Source of the DNA: Triglochin maritima
Taxonomy: Eukaryota > Streptophyta > Magnoliopsida > Alismatales > Juncaginaceae
DNA length: 64,000 bases
Direction of reading: 5' to 3'
Assembly (NCBI GenBank): GCA_963682175.1
Contig: OY821786.1
Span: forward strand, 28,728,501-28,792,500
Position 1 is the stretch's first letter; every line of letters begins with the position of its first letter. The notes under the pieces were generated by a model. That model saw nothing but the letters and a program-made list of their open reading frames with translations. It was not told where the DNA came from and did no database searches. This document shows positions 22,551 through 33,511 of this stretch, in pieces. A program made the translations under genes and the position numbers.

Positions 22551-25500
22551 TTACTGTTTAGACTTCCTGTCGTTTCTACTCTTCTTTCTGAGCTCTCGTT
22601 TCTCTGCTGAATACTGCTTCTTGATCAATAAATTTCGCATTGACAATTTTAGCACTTCGGCAGCTGAAGTGAAAGATTCTTCGTCTGTTGCCGTGCCTAG
22701 ACTGCCTTGTAATGTCTCGAGCAGTTTCACACCACCAGGAACTTTGGGATCTTCCAAAGCAGATGGGCTTCCGGGTTCTTGAAAACCTGCAATAACCTTG
22801 ACACGAACAGGAGTCATGGTTCTACCTGATGAAGGTAGAGATGCGCCCATGGCCAACCACAAGTGGTTTGCAAGATTGCTCATTCCTAAGGTTGTGGGAA
22901 TGAAGTTCTTGCCTACCGAAATGACCTGTAAGGAACATTGGTTATGAGATCTAATTGTTTTGTTGCCAAATAAGTTTAAAAAGACAGGATTATGCATGTA
23001 ACATAAAACGAGGGTTCTTAAGAATTCCAAAGTGATCAGTATATGTATGAATTTCTTGCACACATTCATAAGCATGTTTGACTTTTCTCTAACCTTAGCA
23101 ACCCCAAGTGTTTTGGCATGGAAGTTCCAGCTCAAAAGAACAACACCATGCAAGCTGTCATAACAAAAAAGGCGATGAGGAATGTATTCGCAGTTGCAGA
23201 CAACATGCAAACTTTTAGAAAAGGATACGTAGTTCTTGCCTCTGGATAGAGGCTGCAATCACTGAACCATCAGGAGACGCACATAAGTTGGTGATCACTG
23301 AATAATCCTCTTTGGCTCTTTCATTGTACTCTGTGCATGTCAACTGCAAAAGAAAAATTGAAGGCAATGCTCGCATATAAATTAATAAATTGCTTTAAGA
23401 GGTACTTCAGGCACCAGAATAAAAGGCAAGCTCTGAACCCTCTACACATATTAACTCGCTAGAAGCTGATATGAGCTACAGAACTAGTAACTATATAGCT
23501 TTATCCAACTTCTATAGTGAGGCCCAAACTGCTATTTGCAAATATATAAAGAATGCTATCACAAAAAAAAATTCATCCTCCTCGTCTCTATGAGATTTGA
23601 GAGAAGTTAGTTGTACAGTTGGAATCAAGAAGCAGTGGGGGGAAAATCACCTGAGCAACAATATCACAAGTGTCAAGCAGAGAACCTGAAAGAAAATCCC
23701 ACAGTCGAACCTGGAAAAATCAGCAAATCACTATTGGTATTCCGCACAAACAATACATGAAACAGTTAGCAGATGGGAAATGTACCCACTGTTGAATCAC
23801 CACCGCCAGACAGGAGAAACCCTTGAGGGCAATTTGGAGGGTGCACAAACACTATGCACGATACAAAACTGATAAAGAAAAAAGGTCCAGATAGTATTCT
23901 TACAGGGAAAATAACACCAACCAAATTATATGGTAACAATAGTTAAGTGCAAATGTGCAAATGCAACAGCTTTTGCTTACTCAGTATGGCCAAGGCAGAA
24001 GCTTTGTATCTCATGCGCTCCACCTTGAGGTGCTTTAGGGAATGCAGTGATCTGAAAATAACAGAGTTTTATAAGCTAGACAGCTCTGATCTTAGAGACA
24101 AGAAAATGTATATTTTGGGTAAAATATATACACGGATCTTAAAATCTCGATCAGCACTGGCAATAAAACTCCCGTCTGGAGAAAATTTCTGCATATATAA
24201 ATCACAAACGAATTATGAAAAAGCAGTTATCAGCACATGTATGCAAGTGACACACAAAGGAAGGACCTATAACCAAGTGCACCACTGTCCACTGCAAAAC
24301 TACATTTAACTTGTGAATGGTTAACACTTAAAACACATATACTTCCGGAGAATATCTGAGGAGCCCAAAACCAATTGCAGAAATGCTTAATGAATACACT
24401 ACGAAAAATATGTTAAAGAAACATTGGGTTGTACCAAACTAGTAATAATGCTGCAGTAGTGGCCCAGTAGAGGCAAGGCTTTTTTATCAACTGAAGCTTG
24501 ATTATCAACTTCATCATCCAAATTTATTATCCAAACAACCCCAAACTTATCGGCAAAACAACAAAATGAACAATTGGGACTGATGGCAATGGCACTGACT
24601 CGCTTGTCCGAGCATCTACAAATATGTTCAGTTAAGTTAGATGATGTTTTATGTCAAGATGAGATTCTAAAGACCAAAATGAAAAGAAGCTCACACGGTG
24701 CGGATACATTTCCAAGTATCAACCTTCCAGATTTTCACAAGTTTGTCGTCTCCAGCAGATGCAAAAAGCTTACCATCTGCACTAAAGCATATTGCTCTTA
24801 TCGAATCTGAATGTGAGTGCTCCTCCACATCACTAGGAAAAGCAATAGCATTGCCTGCACTACAGTGTATGAGAAGTATTAATGTAATCATAAACGAGGG
24901 GATTCAATTGTTATGCTATTGTGTTCCTCATAAACAAACAAGAATAAACATCTTAAAGCACAAACCAGAAAAATAATAATTATTCTCCAAACACCACGAT
25001 AACATCACATTTAGTACATAATTATTACCATAATAATAAGCATATTTATGGAAATAATCATGAATTATGAAATATTTTAGATATTATCCACTTTAAATAT
25101 TACTCTTTTCTCTTTTTTGTAGATGACTGCAAATCTTCACAAAGAAGGAAAGATTTTTATTGAAAGAGGAAATGAAAAGTTACCAATTATGATCCCGATG
25201 ACACCACAAAACCTTCCAAAATTATTTCCACATTCCTCAATGAAAGAAAAGGGAAAATTATCCCTCAAATTCGTCACTTTAAAAAACCCTAACAAAAAGC
25301 CCATCAAAAGCATCCAAAAAAGCTAACTCTAGCCTGAAAAACTTGTCTCCAACCATCTCAACATCAACAGGAGTAAGTTTGGAGTACTGATTGGGTTTTC
25401 CGAAGGAGAAAGAAGGTTGTCGTGACTGCTGGAGCGGGAAGGAGTTGTTGTCTGTGTTTTTCTGTCATCTCTACCAATTTCTAAGCACTTTTCTACTCCT

Positions 25501-27206
25501 TTAAAATCCTAGTTTCTCATTTATGAATCAAATTTCAGTATTTTGTTGTTATTTGTTCCGTACAATGAGTAGCTAAATAATTCTCTAGGGTGAAGATGAA
25601 GCATGTATGATGGGTTGATGTAATTTGCTACCTCAATGTTATTTGCAATTATTCTAGTAATTTTTTCGTCTGTTTGATTTATTACATGTTAAGATTCATG
25701 AACTTGACTTGGTGGTTGTATGTTGACGGTTGTCCGCTGCATATAATCAAACATAATAGATGAATTCTTCTAACAAGTCAAAATCATTGTTGTGAGATTT
25801 GTTCAGTGTGGGGATTTATAACTTGTGTATTGCTCGTTATTAATTTAATAGACGTGAATGCATGAATTAGTCATCAAGATTATTTGCATCGTATAAGTTG
25901 CTTGCACCTGTATGATACATTGAGGATAGTGTAAGTTGTTTTTGCACTCACTATCTAGTCCAAACACATCTTCCTAATTTACTAAGGTAATTGCATGGTC
26001 ATTGGTAGTGAGTAAATCATCAACACAAATTACTTGTGGATTCCGAACCCTAGAATTCGTTTTATATAGAATTTCACCTAGATAAGTTTTGTTTTTGTTT
26101 TGTGTTAGTATAGTTAAACTCAAAAACTACATCAATTTCGTTTTTCTTTCAATATAATTTCTGTGAATTAAGATTTACTTCTTAACTTCTTCCTTGTGGA
26201 TTCAATCCCTACCTATCCTTGCTAGTTTAGGATATAAATTGTGGTATTTTGAGAGCTTAACGACAGCTCGTCACACCACTAAATGAATCCTTTAGAATTA
26301 GATGTACTCTGCCAGACTCCAAGTCAAGAATAAATCCAAATGTAAAATTTTACTTCACTCTATAATTAAAAATCCACTCCATCTTACTGGGAGTAGGCAC
26401 AAATAAACCATTTGAGCTCAACCTAAACAGCAAAATTTATCATTAGCTCCAGCTGAAAGCAAACTACACAATACACGACTAATAGATTTCAATCTCATCA
26501 ACAAAGCCAGTAAATGTTATATTACCAACTAAACCTTAAACCTCAACCTTGTTTTTTGATTCTAATTTTCCCCTTCCATCACAATTAAGGCCAACACCAG
26601 GATCCCAACCAAGCAACCAAATCTACAACATCTATTTTAGCTTAAACTCTCAGCTTTCCTACTAAAGACAAATTGCCCTCACCAGCAAGAGCATATGTTT
26701 ACACCAAGTCGGTCATGAATCTGTTGCAAGGAGGTTAACCCGAAGTAATACACATTTTATCTCCCGATGAATAACCAAATCATCACATGAATTTCCAGCT
26801 AAAACGAAACTAAATCTAGCTCACCAGAAGAAACCTATGAACAGTAATTCCAACTAAAATGATTCTTCGGCTAAACAATATTTTTTGATTCGAACAACAA
26901 TAACACATAAATTTTCTTCTCCAATCTCGATTTCGTATAGTGAACACTATACCTCCAATCTCATCCAATTCAGCTAAAGATCCCACCTTTCCAATTCAAA
27001 ACCCTAAACTCACCACGAAATATAACCAAAAGAACTCCAAAACACGGTTTTTCCGAGAGATCAAAAGCTTACACCAAATCGAACACGCGGAGCTCGAACC
27101 CGGCAGCGACAGCGACTGATTTCTCCTCGGGATGGATGCACACGAGAACCGGAGAAGCTTCCCCTTCCCGGCGGCACCCGTCGTCCTCGATCGAAGCGTC
27201 GTCCAT
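22551..27206 (-). CDS. TRM82: tRNA (guanine-N7)-methyltransferase non-catalytic WD40 subunit (WDR4/TRM82), +1 frameshift in exon 6
   Basis: WD40 partner of the TRM8/METTL1 methyltransferase, which makes m7G46 in the tRNA variable loop. Ten coding exons were read from splice sites and homology: 27073-27206, 24695-24859, 24435-24615, 24132-24188, 23981-24051, 23790-23869, 23651-23710, 23240-23343, 23094-23154 and 22551-22925. Start: ATG 27204-27206 (MDDASIEDD); an ATG 66 bases upstream in frame is less likely because leader-like sequence lies between. WD motifs include SIRAICFSADGKLFASAGDD.KLVKIW, RVSAIAISP, KFSPDGSFIASADRDFKIR and VRLWDF. The C-terminus is basic (KRELRKKSRNDRKSKQ). Intended length is about 428 residues, as in the plant family. 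Exon 6 has one extra base in a C run (23820-23823), giving a UGA at 23797-23799 after 226 codons. Exon 8 uses a probable GC donor. Confidence 0.9.
25110..26280 (+). repeat. Probable LTR remnant inside intron 1 of the WDR4-like gene
   Basis: Intron 1 (24860-27072) is far longer than the others. The stretch 25110-26280 reads like an LTR in plus orientation: a U3-like region, a TTCTCTAGGGTGAAGATGAA block near 25585, and near 26205 the TCCTTGTGGATTCAATCCC type block that ends many Tat/Ogre-type LTRs. I could not define ends or a target duplication. Confidence 0.35.
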
Positions 27207-27300
27207 GGTTTTGCCGAAAAACCCTAGAAATTTTGGCGGATTAGGGTTTTGGACCTTTGGTGGGTTCTTCACTTTTCGCGAGGAGTTTTTTGGGTTTTCG
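27207..27300 (-). promoter_or_regulatory. TRM82: 5' leader of the WDR4-like gene with two telo-box motifs
   Basis: AAACCCTAG-type motifs at 27216-27226 and, reversed, 27241-27249 flank a TTTTGGCGG word (27231-27239). Telo boxes (AAACCCTAA) are typical of plant genes for translation and ribosome biogenesis, which suits a tRNA-modification subunit. Confidence 0.55.
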
Positions 27301-27369
27301 GGCTTGGATAAACCAGAAAAGCAGGATTCTGTGCCCGATTACAACGTACTCTTATCCTTTTAATTGGGA

Positions 27370-28918
27370 AAATATATTAAAATACTAAAGTAGAGAAGCA
27401 AAATGTTACACAATGTCGATCATTATACACGTTTTTTTGAATGTCAAAAATTTAATATATTTTTAATATTATCCCTAAAATTATCTCATCCCTCGTCACA
27501 AACAAATCCACCAACTCGTCTTCAATACTACACCAAATCTTAAACATTCCAACCTGCCGATAACCCCACCCATCAGACATTCCCGCTCGTTCCGACCGAA
27601 CGACCCAACTCGTTTGGTGAAAACAACACAACTCATTTGGTGAAAACGATCCAACTCGTAGATGTGTCCCGCATGAGACTGTTGTCTCCCGTGCAGGATT
27701 GGTGCGTCCCAACTTGATTGGGTGGAAAAACAACCCAACTTATTCGGTGGAAAAAACGACCCAGCTCGTTTTCTGTTCCCTCAAATCAGCAGTCTTCCAC
27801 ACCCTTTATGAACTCAATAGGTTCTTAATTTTTTTTTTTAATATGAATATTTTGAGTCTCAAAATCTTCTTTGTAACGAGTCTTGAATCACCTTATTTGG
27901 ATATCGGAGAAGAGAGTTATGCACAAATGATTGAATATTTGTCGATTGTCCAGTTTCCAAATACGAGTTGTCTTGAGACACATTTTTCACTCTTGTATCA
28001 TCGTAATTTGGCAAGTCATATGAGAAACGAATATGTGCTCCTTTCAATTGTGTTTTCAACGGATCTAGAATCATCAAATTCTGTATTTGTATGTAGATGT
28101 TATATATAAAACGACCCAACTTGTTTGGTCAAACGACCCAACTCGTTTAGTGAAAACGACCCCACTCGTTTGGTGAAAACGACCCAGCTTGTTCAGGACT
28201 GGTTTGGGAGTGCTCGGGACTGGGCTCAAGACTGCTCGGGATTGGTTGACAACTACTCTGGACTGGCTCGGGACTAGCTAGGGACTGCTCTGGACTGCTC
28301 AAGACAGCTTTGGACAGCTCGGGACTAATTTGAGCAAATTACGTTCTAAATAACGAAATATATTAAATATGAAAGTTTTGCTTCTCAACATCTTCTTTGT
28401 AAAGAGTCTTGAATTGCCTTATTTTGATATCGGATGAGAGAGTTATACACAAATTATTAATGATCTGCCGATTTTCTAGTTTTTAAATATGGTCTATCTT
28501 GACACATTTTTTCAACCCCGTATCATTTGAATTTGGCAAGTCGTAAAAGAGACTAATATGTGCTCCTTTCAATTATCTTTCCAACGGATCTAGAATCATC
28601 AAAATTTATATTTGTAGGTGGATGTTATGAGTAAAACAAGTGATGCATCACGCGTGGGAAGAGTACAACAGTGTCGTCTCTCAGTCCAGCAGTTGCATCC
28701 ATCAGTCCAGCAGTTGCGTCCAGCAGGCCAGTCTATCAGTTTAGCAGTTGTGTCGCTCCGTGCAGTAGTCCAGTCCTTAAGTCCCTCCGTCCAGTCCCTC
28801 AGTCCAGCCTCTCATTCCAGCAGTTGCGTCTTAGCTCGTTTGGGGGGAAACGACCCAGCTTGTTTAGTGAAAATAACACAGCTCGTTGGTGCGTCCCAAC
28901 TCGTTTGAAGGGAAAAAC
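27370..28918. repeat. Unclassified LTR-like repeat with hairpin-word array
   Basis: Non-coding. Many copies of AAACGACCCA(A/G)CTCGTTT, an inverted repeat (AAACGA/TCGTTT with a 6-base loop), occur near 27596-27660, 27748-27770, 28110-28195 and 28833-28905. Two other word families are present: GGACTG-CTCGGGACTGG at 28196-28330 and CAGTCCAGCAGTTGCGTCC at 28665-28840. It ends where an LTR begins at 28919. The style resembles the U3 of plant LTR elements, but no ends or coding part were found. Small frames here are shadows. Confidence 0.55.
27834..28630 (+). repeat. Direct repeat of about 265 bases (27834-28102 and 28362-28630)
   Basis: The two copies align end to end at roughly 80 percent by eye. 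Shared blocks include ATCTTCTTTGTAA.GAGTCTTGAAT, GTGCTCCTTTCAATT and AACGGATCTAGAATCATCAAA. They are separated by the hairpin-word and GGACTG arrays. Confidence 0.75.
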
Positions 28919-29408
28919 TGATTAGTAGCATATCATGCATCATATTCATGTTATATATCATTAATTTTACGCTAATATTGTGCTACTCGAGTGTTTGTTG
29001 TTATATTTCAGGTACTAAGTAATAAAGAAGAGAAGGGGAGAGAAAAAGGACTAAAACGTAAGAAGAAATGACTTAAATCAAGCAAAATGGACATCAGTCA
29101 TACACAAGGCTCCATCTGCAAGAGGAAAGGATCTGGATGTAAGCAATGAGGGATCAAATAGCAAACCAAGAAACGCCACATCATCATGAGGAGTATTTTG
29201 GCAATTAGATTTGGACGCAGACTCAAATAACTAATCCGGGTACACCCCACGTGAAGAATTGAAGCAATGAAAAAGCCAACAGAAACCGAATCGAATTTGA
29301 CCAACCATAACCGCCAATTGGCGGTCTAGTTTGGTCATGATCTGACCCGACTTCTCGTGGTTGTGTATTATGTTTATGTCCATTTTATGCAAGTTTCAGT
29401 TGTCCCAC

Positions 29409-31551
29409 TGTTGGATTTCATGCCCTTATATATGTGTATATTTTAAAAAAAATTATACATGCGTACAAAATCGATTTCCATATTTTTGACGATTTCATGT
29501 ACATTATATTATATTTATTCTAATATCATGTAATCTACATATATATTAAAAATAAATAGTATGAGATCAGACCCAAAGGTTCTCTAAAACCTTTATGAAG
29601 ATTCGGAGTTGCGTTGCCTGTTGAATCGTCTGCCGATTCGCCTACAAGTTTTCACCAAACTCTAAACAAGAATAGAGAGATAAGAAGTCAGTCAATCAAT
29701 CTCTAAATCTAGGTTAGAATCTAGCTAATAACTCATTTAAAGGTCCCTGAGAATTTAATCTCTTAGAGCTTGATTAACTAAGAAATTTTCGGATCGATTA
29801 GTGAAGAGGATAGGGAGAGAGAGAACTTTTGCATTAATTAAAACAAGTAGGGAAATGAGACTTATTTATAGACTCTCCCAACACCCACGTCATGGGTATT
29901 CCACTTACCCATGATCTCTTGTTTTTCTCTCCCTTAAACCAATCACAAATTGACACATAATCATCATTCATCCACGTTTGACCACAATTGGAATAAATCC
30001 AACCCATGATCAACACTAATCTCTGATTAATTCTGGAAAAATCATGCTCACCGGTCGACCGACATTAGCCAACCAGTCGACCGATTGGTAGTTCCTTGCA
30101 GCTTCGGTTGGACCATGAAACCGGGCGGTCGACCAATCAAGCACTATAAAATCCACTATGATTTTTCGATCGAATAGAACACCAAAATGGTCAACCAATT
30201 CAACATGAGAAAATGCTACTGGAAGTTTTCGGTCGGATTGAGTTACAAGTCGGTCGACCGATTACTACCAGGAAAAGCTCTTGTAAATTTTTGATTGAAC
30301 CACGACTTCAACCAGTCTACCGTCCACTACTAAGAAAAGTTCCTGGAAGTTTTCGGTCGACCGTTAACGAACACAAAAACCTATTTTGAATTTCCAATCG
30401 ACCGATTCTCAAAAATGTTCGACCGTTTTGTCCGAATTTTTGCCTTTATCAAATTTTGGATTTACATCCAACAAAATTTCATCTGTGGGGTTTTTAGCAA
30501 ATTCACATATCATGTAATATTATCATACGTAATGTCAAAACATTACACCCCATAATACATACATCTCATATGAATTTATTTATGATTCTAACTATGTCAT
30601 TTTCACGACATGTTGATTTTATTAATTCACCACATGTATGCTATTCCTCATGAAACCGGATACATCATATGAACATAAAATCAAACTTCTTGTTTTCCAA
30701 TTTTGTGGTGTGACCGATAGGAGGATATAAGTTATATTGACAATGATATTAAACACTTAATATCACAAACTATAATCGGTATCTATTTACACATTATAGT
30801 CGCCCAATTAACAAAGATGTCTTGTTCACTTGAATTAAATACGATCCATTTACTGATGTAAGAACATCACTTATGTCTATCCATTGCCTCAAGAATATTG
30901 TCACATTTGTATTATATATCCATTTCTTGACCTCTTAAGGTAATTATAAATATGTAACTTAACACAAGTCACTTTGTGCATATTATAATTTCGTTTTATC
31001 AAGGGACCCACTAATATCATTACTCAAGTAAAGATGTGCAATGATAATCTTTTGATGAACTATCTTTTCCAGCATAAGTCATGTTTAACCAACTATTACA
31101 TTTATCACTATACTTAATGACAGTTTTCGACAACAATCAAGTTAAACACTTCATATGTGAAAAGACATAAGTCTCATATCCTAGGATTCAAGACACAGTG
31201 AAACATTAATGACACATAACACAATCTCATAATGTTTCACTTCAATATATAAAAGTAACCATTTTCCTCTTTTATATACTCGTGTCGTTAAATATTTGTA
31301 GAGCTACAATACTCTTTAACCAACACGACAATCTTATCTCGATAATTAATGCTTCATGTCAATTACCATGATTGTGAATAACTTTTCATTTATGTAAACC
31401 ATTATCTTTTAGAGCTCTACGGTTAAGGACCAAGAGTCTCTTCCTTAATGCTTCTAAAAGACAAATACATTAATCAAGAAACAAAATGCTTGCACATTCA
31501 ATTCACAATAAGTGACATATAAAAGAATACTTTTAGAACACATTCCATTCA
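29409..31551 (-). mobile_element. Solo Copia-type LTR (family B'), TSD CCCAC
   Basis: Begins TGTTGGATTTCATG and ends ACACATTCCATTCA, flanked by CCCAC at 29404-29408 and 31552-31556. In minus sense it starts TGAATGGAATGTGTTCT and aligns with the Copia LTR at 39704-41602 over both ends and around the TATA box (minus, about 29868-29880). Length 2143 bp against 1899, the difference being mainly the inserted CGGTCGACCG array. No coding region. Confidence 0.88.
30044..30430. repeat. CGGTCGACCG array in U3 of the B' Copia LTR
   Basis: Exact palindromes at 30052-30061, 30251-30260 and 30354-30363. Variants lie near 30075, 30125, 30185, 30396 and 30418. The array sits about 170-550 bases upstream of the TATA box in the sense direction. 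It is absent from the homologous LTR at 39704-41602. Confidence 0.88.
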
Positions 31552-31915
31552 CCCACATCAGGGGATTGTCCCCAGTTGCCTTTTTCAAGTCTATAAATAG
31601 AACTATTCTTCCTCCTTTGTAAGGTACTCATTAGTTGGTGGTCATTCTCTCTACGTGGAGCAAAACTCAAGTTGAGAAAATTGCTAATTGTGATGTGAGT
31701 CATCAATAAAATAAGTTTTCCTACTTTTGTTTTATGTTGTCTCTTTTAATGCTTGCATGTTTAGCTAAGTTTTGTTTCTTAATCTTAGTATAATTAGTTA
31801 GAATGTCATTCTTTCTTAATATAATTTGTAGCTTAATGTGTAGTGAGTAATTGTCATCCCCTTTGGGGTGGAGATTAAGTTTATACATGTAATGAAGAAT
31901 GAGAATGAATGTTAT

Positions 31916-33447
31916 TGATTGAATCAGTTATAATAAACCACAAGTGCACGACGTCGGTGAAGACGTGACAAGTACGGGTCGTACCACAAGGAGTTGTGCG
32001 CGTTGTTACTACCATACTCGAGTGGGAAAGGAGAGGAGAATGAAGGGATTATACTAAACAAACTATTAAATGATGAATTAATCAACAATTAAACTAAGCC
32101 CCTTGGAGTGGAGGTGCAATAGTAAGGTGTGTGTGCATGAGTGAGCCTTCATTTCATTAAGTGCAAGTGTGTAAAGTATGTGACATCAACTAGAAACTAA
32201 TGTGGAGTCTAATTAACATCAACTAGATTTACATGAATACATGACAAATATAGTTAGACATGAAGTTAAGATGCACGTTGGGTTCTCAAGAATGAACAAA
32301 GTGCCTATTGTGGTCATTACAACATCAATTAATCATCCATACAACTTAATGCATTCATGCATTCTCTACTAATCAAGCATTCATACATAACAAACAACTT
32401 CCATACAAAGATAAACCAAACAAGCAATAATATAAACTCTAGATCTAGCATGAGAGAAGTACCTAGTGTGGCCATTATCTCATCTAATACAAGTTTTAGC
32501 AAGTTACAAGTATAGATCTACATGAAGCACATGAAATGACACAAGATAAGAACAACTCATCATACACTTCACCATCAACTACATTTCCTCCACCCCAAAT
32601 GGGGTGGATCTACTCACTACTCATAAGAACAAGCATGGAAAGAAAGAGATTAAGACTAAACATGGCTTAAAACTCTAATTAGAAAACTAACCAACAAAAT
32701 CAAAAACTAATTGGATAGAAAGAAAGTTAATGAGAAGAGGAACATGAATCCAACCTTATATTAAAGAAAATGTGAGCTTACAATCTTCATTCACCTTCCT
32801 CTACTTGCAACCAAATTGGGTAAAAGCTAACATACTATAATGGTGGAAGTGGAGAAGAGGAGAAAAGGAAGAAGAAATCTTGCTATTTATAGAAGAAAGA
32901 GTGTTATAGATGAATCTGGGAGCAATTTGACGGTTGTAATAATTTTCTCTATAGTCCGTTGCACCCATATAATCAAGACGAAGCCATGAGAGAAATTAGG
33001 GACCCATTGGACCAAAATGATCTGCCAGTGGCGGATCAATTGGTTCCGATTGGCCCCAATTTTCTTCGGTAACTTAAACATCCTATTTTGCACATGGGGT
33101 GCACTCCTGGTCCGCTGGTTTGAGCTTGTTTGTCTTTAATTGCCAAAATACTCCTCAAGATCATGGTTTTGAGGGATTTTTGCTCCTGGAATGTTTTCCG
33201 TGCGTTCAGGTCCCTTTGGATTTCATCTGGGTACTTCCTGAGTTGCAGATGGGTCATTGTACATGATAAACATGTCCATTTTTCTTTATTTGGATCATTT
33301 CTTCTTACATTTCAGTCATTTTCTCTTCATTTCTCTTCTTTATTACCTAATACCTAAAAAACCACAAACAAACACTCGAGTAGGACAAAATTGGGGTAAA
33401 ATAAAAGATATATAACATGAATAGAATGTATGACGTGCTACTAATCT
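31916..33447 (-). mobile_element. Solo G-subfamily LTR, TSD GTTAT/GCTAT
   Basis: Begins TGATTGAATCAG and ends GTGCTACTAATCT, flanked by GTTAT (31911-31915) and GCTAT (33448-33452), one mismatch. TATAAATAGC on the minus strand at about 32882-32891. The sense start (A/T)GATTAGTAGCA matches the LTR at 28919. Length 1532 bp. A decayed palindrome lies near 33022-33050. Confidence 0.78.
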
Positions 33448-33511
33448 GCTATCTTATGCAATATGTGATGAATGTGAATGTATGCTTGTTTGTTTAAATA
33501 AGAATACTTAA

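Larger units (their letters stand above)
28919..33511 (+). repeat. Outermost G-like LTR, split by three insertions
   Basis: Starts TGATTAGTAGCATATCATG at 28919. Host segments are 28919-29408, 31552-31915 and 33448-33511. They join correctly when the solo LTRs at 29409-31551 and 31916-33447 are removed, and the last is cut by G3 at 33512. TATAAATAG is at 31592-31600. A good GACCGCC-type palindrome lies at 29310-29327. The start differs from other G LTRs, defining a subfamily shared with the minus LTR at 31916-33447. Confidence 0.75.
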
